Shown here in pieces: positions 1 through 10,546 of a DNA stretch of 64,000 nucleotides. Within the stretch, counting starts at the first letter, position 1. Every line of letters starts with the position of its first letter. The position numbers and the translations under genes are program-made. The stretch is from Tulasnella sp. 424. Its lineage: Eukaryota > Basidiomycota > Agaricomycetes > Cantharellales > Tulasnellaceae. Under the pieces are notes generated by a model. The model saw only the letters and a program-made list of their open reading frames with translations, had not been told where the DNA came from and did no database searches. The stretch is from NCBI GenBank assembly GCA_019633425.1, contig WSUB01000025.1:124001-188000 (forward strand), read 5' to 3'.

Positions 1-64
1 CCCATCCCTATCCAGGAGCTGTACAAACAAACTGCTAATCTCTTCATCCTACTCGCGTCTCCAG

Positions 65-1400
65 GCAGCGAAGGCGCTAGTCGATGCGGGCAAGCTATCA
101 GTGTCTCTTCTGAAACGACTGGATCTTACTTCGGGAGACAAGTTCGCCTCTATGCTCGCTGGGATTCTCGACGTCGCTGCATTGCAAGATCCAACGGGGC
201 AGATCACTTATGCCTCTGAATTGGACGACGGCCTGGAACTTTACCGCATGACATGCCCCATCGGGAGCTTGCTCGTCATTTTCGAGTCCAGACCCGAGGT
301 TGTCGTGAATATCACCGCTTTAGCGATCAAGAGCGGTATGTGTGTGCTAATAATGATACCGGAGTATGGGAACTGATGTATCGCATCGCTCTCAAAGGCA
401 ATTCGGCGATTCTCAAGGGCGGGAAGGAGTCCCTCTTGACAGCCGGCGTTCTCTCAAATTGCATTCGAGAGGCGCTGAGCAAGACGTCACTCCACCCTGA
501 TTACATCCAAACAGTACAAACGAGAGAAGAAATCGCGTCTCTGCTCGACCAAGACAAGTACATCGACCTCGTCATTCCTAGGGGCAGCAATGCTCTAGTC
601 CGGAGCATCCAAAGCGCCTCGAAAATTCCCGTCATGGGTCATGCCGACGGAATTTGCTCCGTATATGTCGACGAAACGGCTGACCTGGAGAAGGCAAAAC
701 GAATTGTAGTCGAATCCAAGGTACGAGGTCGTCACTCGAATAGATCCTGTTGGTTATTCATCATTGAATGGAACACGACTAGATCGACTACTGTTCAGCC
801 TGCAACGCGGCGGAGATCCTAATCCTCCACCAAGCCGTCCTCGACACGATCTGGCCCGCCCTCGCCACCTCCCTCCTCGAAGCCGACGTCCACTTACGCT
901 GCGACGAAAAGACCCTCGGCACCTTATCGAACCTCCAGTACGCGCACGACCGGAAAGCGACGCACATCCACGCGGCCGACCCAGCAAAGGACTTTGACAC
1001 CGAACACCTGTCAAACATCATCAGCGTCACATCCGTACCCTCGCTCTCATCCGCCATCCAATTCATCAACAGCCACTCCTCCCACCACACCGACGTTATT
1101 ATCTCGGAGTCGGAGCTCGCCGCTTCCACGTTTGTCCGCGGAGTCGACAGCGCCGGAACGTTTTGGAACGCGTCGTCCAGGTTCGCAGACGGTTTCCGGT
1201 ACGGGTTTGGTACGGAGGTGGGGATCAGCACGGGGAGAGTGCACGCGCGTGGACCTGTTGGGTTGGAAGGGTTGGTGATTTACAAGTACGTTTTGAGGAG
1301 CAAAAATCCTCAAGGGTCGATTATTGGAGAGTTTGGTTCTGGTCCTGGAAAGAAAAAGTACAAGCATCAGCCGATCGTGGCCTCGAAGCTTCCGTTCTAG
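65..1400 (+). CDS. PRO2: Gamma-glutamyl phosphate reductase, 5' end missing
   Basis: This is the second enzyme of proline synthesis: it reduces gamma-glutamyl phosphate to glutamate semialdehyde with NADPH in the cytosol. Three exons are readable (65-335, 398-720, 783-1400) and encode about 403 residues. The family is usually around 440-450 residues, so the first exon(s) lie before the window, and positions 1-64 look like the end of an intron (ccag at 61-64). The ALDH-type catalytic cysteine lies in CSACNAAE at the start of the last exon. The C-terminal EVGISTGRVHARGPVGLEG block is the typical ProA/Pro2 signature. The stop codon is TAG at 1398. The 3' end including this stop is duplicated just downstream. 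Family identity is secure; only the N-terminus is unseen. Confidence 0.93.
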
Positions 1401-1680
1401 TCGTCGTCGTCGTCATCGTCATCGTCATCGAATTCCTTTTGATTTTTGGTCGTTGTTAATGATATTAGTCCCTGCATTACAAAGCCGCCTCGCTGTGCCA
1501 ATGGATCTCCATGCCGGTGCACGCAGAGCGATGGGAAAAAGCATCAGTTGATTGCAGCCTTGAAGCCTCCGTCCTAGTCGTCATCGAATTCCTTTTGATT
1601 TTGGTCGTTGTTAGTGGCATTCGTCCCTGCACTATCGCCGTGCCAATGGTTCTCCTTGCCGGTGTATACACAGCGATAAG
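1350..1680 (+). repeat. Imperfect tandem duplication of the PRO2 tail and 3' flank
   Basis: Two direct copies lie head to tail. Copy A (about 1350-1531) covers the last PRO2 codons, the stop and the 3' flank; copy B (about 1532-1680) repeats it without coding function. Shared landmarks in the same order are aagcatcag, gaagc.tccgt.ctagtcgtc, gaattccttttgatttt, ggtcgttgtta, gtccctgcat/c, gtgccaatgg and tgccggtg. Copy A carries a GTC/ATC triplet run (1401-1430) that is much shorter in copy B. The rest of the gap to the next gene (1680-1868) is pyrimidine-rich, as expected for the promoter of the AP180 gene; I see no gene in it. Confidence 0.8.
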
Positions 1681-1868
1681 CGACGCTGCGGGCCGCGAAA
1701 AGGAGCGGACTTACGGAAATTTCCCCGCTTCTTCCTCAGGTTCCAATCTGAACCGTTTGCTGCCGCTTTCTCCTGCCACCCGCGCTTTCCCTTCCCTCTT
1801 TCTTCATCCTCTCTTTCCTTCCTCTTCCATCACACGAAAACAGAAGCTACGGCCCGGGTCACAAGGCG

Positions 1869-4800
1869 ATGTCTTCATACGAAAAAGTCATCAAGTTGGC
1901 GTGTAAGCCGAAAGCGGCGCCGCCAAAATCCAAGGTACGACGAAACGCAGAGCGGTTCGAACTCTCGAGGAGAGAGAGCGAAGCCTTTTCCCACATTTCC
2001 TGAGTCTCGCCCCGCTGGCCTTTTGCATTGCTGGGTTTCGTGCTCCGGCGGCATTTGAGCAAGCAATTTTGGATGGTGGCTTTGAGCTGGGGAAAGCGGC
2101 GATACTAATTCTTGGTTGTCTTGTTTCCGAATAGTACATTGACCCCATCATCGCCGCCACTTACTCCGAGGATGGAGCTATTCACGATGTCTGCAAAGCC
2201 CTTGCTCCGCGGTTCAAAGAACCTAATGCTATTGTACGTGCCCTCCCTATCCCCGCTGCCACTAATTCGTTGGGCCTAGACGCTGACTCTTTCTTCGCTA
2301 TACCCCATGTGGCGCTTCCGTTAGGTCGTATTTAAAGCCTTAATCGTCTTGCACACCATGATACGCAACGGAGCTACCGACAACGTGCTCCAACATTTAT
2401 CTCAATCTGACATACTACGGCTACGGAATGTTGGAAATGGGCAGTGGGAAGGTGAGGACTAAAGCTCCCTTCCACCTTATGTTGTGTCATGCCATCATCC
2501 AACCGCTTACACTTACACTTGCACACCTTTTGTTTCGTTTCCCCCCCTGACCTAGGTTATGCACCGCCCCAGAACCTTACGAAATATGCCCTGTATCTCG
2601 ACTACCGGATTCGAGCGTACCGTGACCTCAAACACGACCCAATTCGAGTGCAGTCGGAGAACAATCGGGATTTGAGGGCTGGGGATATGGCGGCGGAGGA
2701 TTCGAGGAGGGATAGCTTGGCTTCTTCCAGTCGGAGAACGGACCCAAGCTTGGTGGCGAGACGTCAGACGGTTGTAGGGAGGAAGTTGAGGGTCATGACT
2801 GTGGATAAGGGTCTGTTGAGGGAGACCAAGGTCGTCCAGAAGACGATCGACACGCTGCTGGAGTGCAAGGTATGGATTGCTCAGATGGGTGTCGCGACCC
2901 GTGGCTAAAAGCTCTCTCGCAACATCAGTTCTATCTGGACAATCTCGAAGACGAACTCACCATAACCGCACTTCGAATATTGGTCAAGGACCTCCTTATC
3001 CTTTTCCAGGCGGTTAACGAAGGCGTTATCAATATTCTGGGTAAGAGGAGACCCTTTTTTTGCGTCCGATCGTCGTTTTCTGAACTCAGTCCACTCGCAG
3101 AGAGCTACTTTGAAATGTCGCACGTTGATGCCACCACTGCTTTGAGCCTTTATCGCCACTTCTGTGCTCAGACGGAAGGTGTACTCGAGTACCTCACAGT
3201 TGCCAGGAAGCTGGAAAACATTCTGAACGTACCGATACCGAACTTGAAGCATGTAGGCGGACCATCGTCTTTGGTTGTTTCAAAACCTCAGCTAATTAGC
3301 TCTGCCTGGATTCGTAGGCGCCGGTGTCACTTGCTGGTTCCCTGGAGGAGTACCTCAACGACCCCAGCTTCGAGCAAAATCGAATTGAATACAAGACCAA
3401 CAAGGAATCGGCGGACAAGAAGCTGAAGGAGGAAAGGACTGCGGGCAGGAGGCGACACGATACTAAAAAAGGTATGGACTGAAGTCTGGTTTTTTTTTGG
3501 TTGCTAACGACGGTCTCACAGCCGAGGAGATCCCACCCGTTCCTAAACTTGATCCTGCCAAGAAGCAAGAGGCAACGACAACTGCGACAGCAACGGCCTC
3601 AACCTCTCAAGCGCCGAAGCAAGAGGTTCAAAACCAGTTGGCGGATTTCTTCGCGTCAATCGAGTCGGATCAAGCTGGAGCGTCTGGTAGTCAGCAGCAG
3701 CCGGGTGCACAACCACAAATGGCGTTCAATCCGTTTGCCCAAGCTCAACTCCCAATGGCGACCGGATTCCCTGGAGCATCTCCGTTCGTCAATGCTGCCG
3801 GTGCTTCGCCGTTCGCCAATGCTGCAGGCGCTTCGCCGTTCATCAACGTTCAGGCGACTGGATTCCCTGGCGCGCCGCAAGCGCCCTCGCCATTCGTCAA
3901 CGTCCAGCCGCAGCCGACGGGTGTTCCAGCATGGATGAATGGTGGCGCCAACCCGGTTCAGCCTCAACCAACAGCTGGACCTTTCCTCAATGTCAATGCA
4001 GGATTATCGCCGTTCGCCCGCCCCCAGTCAGCAGCGCCGAATTTCGGAGCAGCAGGCGCGGGTGCTGGTGCAGGACAGGGAGGACTGCAACCTTTAGTAC
4101 CGCAGGCCACGGGATCGAATCCATTCCGGCAGAGCTTCTTGGCGCCTCAAGCAACTGGTATGCCCTTTGTTGGACAAGGACCTCAGACGGCGGGTCTGCC
4201 CGCGACGAACGGTGCATCTCTCTTCGGGATTGCATCTGCTCAACCTGGAGCCGGGCAACAGTCGGTCAACAACCCGTTCCCATCCGCACCACCTACGGCA
4301 GTCAATTTTGCTTCGAACTCGCCGTTTGCCACCACCGCAGCACCTGTCTCCACGACACCAGCAGCTCTCAACAAAGTCACACCTCCGTTTGCTAGACCGG
4401 CTTCCACACCTATCACGTCCAACGGTCCCACTGCTGGCCCTGTTGTATCCCACCAGACAGGATCGAGGAATCCATTTGGCCGTCCCAAGAGCCCGCCGCC
4501 TCCACCTGTGCCGCCTTTACCCACTATGGGTCAGCTAGCAACGGGGGCGTTCGGTGCATCAGGAAGCGCGTTCGGAGCGATGAACGGTACCAACGGAACG
4601 ACATCACCATTTGCCAATGCCAACAACTCACCTTTCGGTTTCGGCAACACCAACAATGCCGCAACGAGCAACGGTCCGACCGCTTCAAGCACGACGTCCG
4701 CTTCACCGTTCCCGTCGACGAGCTTGTCGAGCATAGCGTCAGAGTTTGCGTTCACCAAGAAACCCAGCTCTCCACCCCCGTCAAATACCCAAAGCACAAT

Positions 4801-5560
4801 CAACCCACTTACGGGAACTCCATTCACTCCTTTGACCTCGCAGGACACTGCCACGACAAATTCCACATTCTCTGCATTTTCTTCTACTTTGTCTTCTACC
4901 CCGACTGGTAGCACCAATGCTACTAGCACAGTGTCGTCATTCCTCAGGCCTCAAGCCACCGGGATTGGAAGCAGCGGCATTAAACCTTTCAAACCATCCT
5001 CGTCTTTCGGGGCATCGTTGCTGGAATCGTTGCCCCCGATTCCACAGGGAACTGCGGTCTCTTCACCCACTTCCAGTCCTCCACTTAAACCTCTTACGTC
5101 GCCCGCAAATACGGCAAGCACAAGTGCGACTGGAACTGGTTTCGGTGGAGGTCTGACTTCGCAGGCCACTGGTTTGCCGTCATTTGGCAGCTTCGGCTCT
5201 GGTTTCGGAAACAGCAATGGCCTGACTGGAGGGCTCCAGCCTCAAGCGACCGGTGCAAATCCATTCCGGGCATCCACGTTTGGCTCCCCGCCGGCATCAC
5301 CTTTCGGGGCGTTGAACACTTCACCCCCTCAGAATACGGGTGTTGCGCCGAACCCAACAGGATTTGGAGCCTCATTGTTCGCAAACAAAGCTGGCACCAC
5401 ACCATCATTCGGCTCCAACTTGTTTTCAAGCCAGCCAACAGGAGTGACACCTGCGTCGCAGAGCAACCCGACCAGCAATACCACTACTCCGTTCACCATG
5501 CCAGGCGGCTTCCCTGGGTTGCAATCACAACAGCAACAGAGCGCCCCCTCTTTGATCTAG
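1869..5560 (+). CDS. YAP1801: AP180/CALM-type clathrin assembly protein (ANTH domain)
   Basis: Endocytic adaptor that binds PI(4,5)P2 at the plasma membrane and recruits clathrin and EH-domain proteins. Eight exons (1869-1934, 2135-2233, 2325-2451, 2556-2869, 2929-3040, 3101-3252, 3318-3471, 3522-5560) give about 1,020 residues. The ANTH domain is at residues 1-290: the lysine-rich lipid site KPKAAPPKSK ends exon 1, followed by YIDPIIAAT and later YALYLDYRIRAYRDLKHD. The last exon encodes a disordered tail of roughly 680 residues with five NPF motifs (EH-domain ligands), SPF repeats and seven sites fitting [LIVM]xxQxTG, the Ark1/Prk1 kinase consensus. The start at 1869 gives the expected short, basic N-terminus. 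The yeast symbol is used for the family; orthology to YAP1801 versus YAP1802 is not resolved. Confidence 0.93.
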
Positions 5561-5817
5561 TTTTGAGTCCTGACCGTTCTCCTTTCTTTCTTCTTTCTCT
5601 CCGGATGGACTTAGGAAGGAGCGCATGCCTTCTTTGTACTTGTAGATCTTGCGTTTACCGTGATACCACGTTCCTTTTATTCCATTATGTGTTTACCCAG
5701 AACGCGTTGTTTGCATGTTCCAGACGCGTCTCGAGTTTTGCCTAAACCTTACACTACAACGACCACCAACTTCATTCCGCAACACCCAGAACGCGACCCT
5801 TCATCTAACTATCACCC

Positions 5818-7534
5818 ATGGCAGAGTACAGAACATCGAACATTCGTAGCGTTGTGGATAACCTACTAACATCTTTGGCCCAGAACGACCAAACCAACGA
5901 CTGAAACGCCCAAGGCAGCCAAGACCATCGAATCTGAGATCGAGTTGGCCAAACGAGCCTTCGCTCTCCGAAAATTTGAGGAATCCGTTGAACACTACGC
6001 AATAGCTTTGGAACTCTTGTGGGTTGCATCTCGAGTTCTATTTTGGACTAGCAACACTTACTGGCGTCAAACCTCGCCCAACGCGATGACCACAGCACCG
6101 AAAAGCACGGCGAGGGAACCCCAGAGTCAGCTGATCTTCTATTCCTCTACGGAAAGGCTTTGTTGGAGAATGCCATCTCCCAAGCCGGAGTAGTCGGCAA
6201 GGAGGAAACGGAAGGGGCGCTGAAAGGCAACAAACCTGGTAAGGACACGTCAGACACGCGTCGTTTTGGCGTCTCGACTGGTTGGGAATCTCCTATTAAC
6301 GTTCGTGAGCCTTGACGCTAGATGAGGCTGGCCCATCAGGCTCCAAGGGCGGAAAGAAGGTCATCTCTTTCTCCGGAGATGCGGAGGATGAGGACGAGGC
6401 CGTCGATCTTCTTGGAAGTGCTCAAAATGCTGATGATGGCGATGATGATCAAGAGGAAGGTAATGGCGAAGGAGGGGACGACGAGGACGAGCCGGAGGAC
6501 GACTTCAACGCTGCCTGGGAGGTTCTCGACCTTGCTCGTGCTCTTTATGCAAAGGCAGATGGAGAAGAGGCTCAGTTGAAGCTAGCAGACACTTATATGT
6601 GTCTTGGTGACGTGTCTCTGGAGACCGGTCCGTCGCATTCGTATGCTCGTCTTGACCGTTTGCTTACCATGCCTGTGACCTACAGAAAAGTTCGATCAAG
6701 CCATAGGCGACTATTCTTCAGGACTGACTCTCAAGGAGAAGCTTCTACCGCTCCATTCCCGGCAAGTTGCCGAGGCTCACTACCGTCTGAGTCTCGCCAT
6801 GGACTTGACCCCCGGGAAGCTCGCGGGAGCCGTCGGTCATGCCGAGAAGGCGGTGAAGAGTGTGGATGAAAGGCTTAGCATACTGAAAGCAAGGCTCGCC
6901 GAAGCTCCATCGGAGCAGGATACTGCTATGGCGGACGGAAGCGGGGCCTCAGCCACCGGTAAAGGAAAAGCGAAGGCAACCGGAATGATTGGGAGCCTTG
7001 CCAACGACGCCATCGAGGGTTTGAGCAAGACCCAGCTAGAGGCGCAGATCAAGGAGTTCCAAGAACTTAGAGGTGACTTGGCTGCGAAGGTGCGAGTTCC
7101 ACTGGTAATATCCCTCAACGGTATTTCTGACCCGGCCATTCCCTCGGATAACTGGTTAGGTTGAAGACCTTAAATCTACACCTGAACAGCCAGTAGGGGA
7201 AAACGGTCAAGTTGCCTCAGTCACCGAGGCGGCAAACAAAGCACTCGATGAAGCACTGAACCCCGGTTACAGCTTGTCCGGCCCTTCAAATGCAGTCAAC
7301 GACCTCTCTGGCATGGTTAAGAAGAAAAAGAAAGCACCTGCAGCTGAAACCTCCGAGAATCCCTCGGCCAACGGTACAGGTACTTCGACGCCTGCTACTC
7401 TGGACGTCAGCGGGAAAGCTACCGGGAAGCGCAAAGCGGAGGATGAGGAAATGGCCGATGGAGCCACCACCCCCGTGGAGAAGAGGGTCAAGCTCGCCGA
7501 GGATGCTGAGACAGGAAGTGGTGCCGCGGCCTAA
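5818..7534 (+). CDS. NASP: NASP/Hif1/Sim3-type histone H3-H4 chaperone (SHNi-TPR)
   Basis: Nuclear chaperone that binds H3 and H3-H4. Six exons (5818-5825, 5884-6018, 6096-6238, 6322-6627, 6686-7089, 7160-7534) encode 456 residues. The first coding exon is only 8 nt; its phase-2 join gives MAETTKPTTETPKAAKT. The TPR blocks are AKRAFALRKFEESVEHY, then SADLLFLYGKALLENAI, then an acidic insert (about residues 115-165, Asp/Glu-rich) inside the TPR array, as in NASP. The SHNi-TPR helices LADTYMCLGDVSLE and FDQAIGDYSSGLTLK follow. The C-terminus has NDLSGMVKKKKK and a KRKAEDEE nuclear-localisation-like stretch. The last ~50 nt of this gene recur twice downstream as relics in the M20 array. Family assignment is firm. 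Confidence 0.92.
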
Positions 7535-7708
7535 CGATATCTGGAGTCCTTCAACCCGAATTGTGTAGGCTTTTATTTTGGTTCCATTCCACTGTATCAA
7601 CTACCACACGACTACAAAACATCTTGCCATTCTTGGATCTTGTGATCTGCGACAGCGCCGCATTGCCGGTCGGCTGCCAGGCTGAGGCGGCAGAGCACGA
7701 GTGAGGTT

Positions 7709-9789
7709 TCAACCAACCGTCCCTGGCGTCCTTCCTTCATTGTAAGCTTTCTTGACCTAAGAACGAATCCGAGTCCGAGCTCGAGGATGACGCGCAAGGT
7801 ACTGCTTCGTTGAACTGACCTCAGCCATGAAATTGTCGTCAATCAAAATTCTTGCCCCGGTGATGGCCAGAGCTTTGGCAGTTTGAAGGGCTATTGCATG
7901 AGCTTCTTTTGTTGCTGCTGCCTTCGCAAATAATGCGGTATGATTGCCTCCTCCTGGTTCAGTCGGAATAGCGAACGAGGACGATGGGCGCAAAGGCGCG
8001 TTAGGGAGGGTTCGAGCGATACATGCCGAAAAGGTTTACCAAATGATGGATGCAACGACGGGAGTTCTGCGCCCAATAAGTCGCGTTAGTTCGCGCCTAA
8101 ACAAGAAATGGTCGATCTTACCGTATGACACGTTGCCCTAGATTAGCAGTGCGGTCCGACTCCATTATTTAGGACTCGTTTCAACACAGTGCGGGCAGAC
8201 TCACAAAGTCGGTCGAACCGCCTACAGCTGCTTGGGTCAGTCGGCTGGCGTTCATACCAAATTTTTCGCACACTCTGGTGAACTCGTCAGCTGAGTGGTA
8301 GTGAGTGACGCCGCCTTCCGGTTGCCAGTCAAGGTAAACCTCACCGAGACATTCGTTCTGTCGGACATCATAGGTTCCATCCTGTTCGCTCCACTCCATT
8401 CGACAACCTGTGGCAAGTGACGCCGCCCTAGCGGCCCATACCGATCAGTGATGATGGTCTAAATGCTTTGTAAAGGAGCGCTCACTCGAAACATTTCTTG
8501 ACGCGATCGTGCAATACTTGGACTTCGGCCCAGGTGGGGGCTCTTATGTTCCATGAACACTTTGCGTAGTCAGGGATAACTAGACGTGTATGCGATCACG
8601 ACCCGAGATAGTTAGAAAAGCGGAAATGGAAGCACGTACCGTTTGCAGCCCAGTCCCTGCCTTCGATGATTCCATGGACTCTATGGGTTGGCTTGATCTG
8701 CAGCCAGACGGATATATGCAGTCAATATTAAGAACCGAGCTAGTAAGAGTGAGCAAAGGACGAGCAGCCAGCCTGACTGACCTGTTGGCGCAAAACCGAT
8801 ATGGCAGAGTAAGCTAGGAACGCAGCTAATTCAGGCAGCATAGTCAGTGGACTTGGGTCACCCTGAGGTAGCGGATCGGAGAAGCGCACCGTCGAGGGCG
8901 TTTTTCCCTTCCCAAGGAGCTCCGGCTGCATGGGCGCTTCAAAGAAGGTTAGAAATATGAATCTTTGTAGAGGATATAGCAAACAGCGATACCCACGTGT
9001 GACCAAAGTATTGGATGGTCAAGAGTTGGACGGCCAAGGAAGACCCCGTACCAGCTGAGCGAGGGGGCCCAGGGCTTGGGTGTGCCATCAAGCAGGCGTC
9101 CATCTCTTTGTAGCCACCGGCATCGATAAGCTTTAACTTACCCAGAAGTCCTTCTTCTGCGGGAGTTCCCAGCAAGACGATTTTGGCCGCGATACCATGC
9201 TTCTTCATCGCACGAGCGACAGCAATGGCACAGCCGACTCCGATGATAGCGATGAGGTTATGACCACAGGCATGACCGATCCCTGGCAGGGCGTCCATTT
9301 CCGACTGAAAGCCCACTGTTCGACCTCCTTTGCCTATCTCAAGGGCTGCTCTCCAGGCGGTCTCAAGGCCGAGGTAATGGAGCGTCACGTCAAAGCCTTT
9401 GTCCCGCATGAACGCTGTGAGAGTGTCGTGTGCGTATTTCTCCTGCCACATAATCTCAGGGTGATCTTATGGGGTAGTATTAGCTATTGTGAAGAAACAG
9501 GATTGTCCGCTAATGTAAATGTACTGCCAATCGACACACCATGGATTTTCAGGCTAAGTTCTCTCAATTCATCCGCGAGATTCTCCATCTCTTCTTCGAT
9601 TGATTTGACAACGTCAGGACTGAAAAGAGGCTCCGCATAGCTTGAATGGTTTCCAGTCATTTCCTTTTCCCAATCCTCGATGGTACTGAATGCTGCAATC
9701 TCTCCGGCGCCGACGCAGTGGAAGCCCGGCTGGGCGACCGAGCCTGAGTTAGGGTTATGGTCAATTGCGGCTTGTTTGGGATCTGCCAT
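7709..9789 (-). CDS. M20 amidohydrolase (PM20D2/AbgB-like), array copy 1
   Basis: Zinc-dependent amidohydrolase of the peptidase M20 family. Relatives hydrolyse p-aminobenzoyl-glutamate (AbgB) or atypical dipeptides (PM20D2); the substrate here is unknown. Twelve short exons can be traced. ATG is at 9789; metal/catalytic motifs are SEMDALPGIGHACGHN, TPAEEG, MAHP and GGGNHT. The C-terminus ends VKKAYNEGRTPGTVG with TGA at 7709. It is the most diverged of three tandem copies. Where copies 2 and 3 read EEGGQGK this copy reads EEGLLGK. The acceptor before AIPTEPGGGNHT has changed from TAG to TCG (position 7973). The next AG, 18 nt downstream, keeps frame but removes AIPTEP. So the gene is probably expressed with a six-residue deletion, or is becoming a pseudogene. 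Confidence 0.85.
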
Positions 9790-10260
9790 AGTAGTGGGTT
9801 TTCTGGGGAGAAGTGGGTGGAAGGACTTGAACGCTGAGAAGCAGCTCTAGCTTGCGACCTTGCCTCCCGAACCCGAGCCACAGAAGCAAGACTATCGCGG
9901 GTGACGCGATTGGCCCGGGGAACAACAAGCCCTGGCTTCTCGGTGGTGTGTTGATGCGCATGCCCCTGAACTCCGGTGATCGCCCGGATCGATATGCGCG
10001 GCCGGGACCTACCGATATCGTGTCGACCTTGGCGTCCACGCAATAGTTAATGAGTGTAATTCAACTAATCTTTAGTAAAATCACCAGTATCATAGGAATG
10101 AGTCATGCAATAGAGGGCGAAGGGAAGGCAGTACTGTCTGAAGAACTCGATAAATGTCTGTTTTCTTAGATCGACCACGGAAGAGGGGCTGGCTTACGTT
10201 AGCGTTCGTCGGTCCTTGCAGCCATGGAGTGACCTCTACTGCCACTGGACGTTTGCCAGC

Positions 10261-10304
10261 ATAGTGACTCTATCGCGAAGAGATGAAACAGCTCTTTTCA
10301 AAGC
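10261..10304 (+). pseudogene. Relic of the CMC1 5' end (junction of copies 1 and 2)
   Basis: This stretch matches the first codons of the intact CMC1 gene at 16439 (gactctat.tcgaagag.gaa..agc.cttttcaaagc). The start codon is destroyed (atag in place of atgg) and similarity stops abruptly at about 10304. The upstream flank (10040-10260) also resembles the CMC1 5' flank. It marks the right-hand endpoint of the duplicated segment. Confidence 0.75.
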
Positions 10305-10400
10305 CAATCCATAGAAAAGAAAGTCATGCTCGCCGAGGATGGTAGCTGAGATAGTGAGTATTTCTTAGCCAAGACTACCCTTGGTCCTTCCAACCCGAAT
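10305..10400 (+). pseudogene. Relic of the NASP 3' end (junction of copies 1 and 2)
   Basis: Directly after the CMC1 relic the sequence matches the last codons and 3' UTR of NASP (7480-7575). The shared landmarks are tgctcgccgaggat, ccttc.aacccgaat.gtgtaggcttttatt. The NASP stop region is mutated and no useful frame remains. Together with the CMC1 relic it records the breakpoint of the tandem duplication. Confidence 0.72.
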
Positions 10401-10546
10401 CGTGTAGGCTTTTATTCCATTTCCATTCCACAGGATAGACTAACATGCGACTACAAACCAGCTGCCACTCGTGGATCTCATTATATACGATGATCCCTCC
10501 CTGTTGATCGGCTGCCAGACTGAGGCAGCAGAGTACAAGTAAGACT

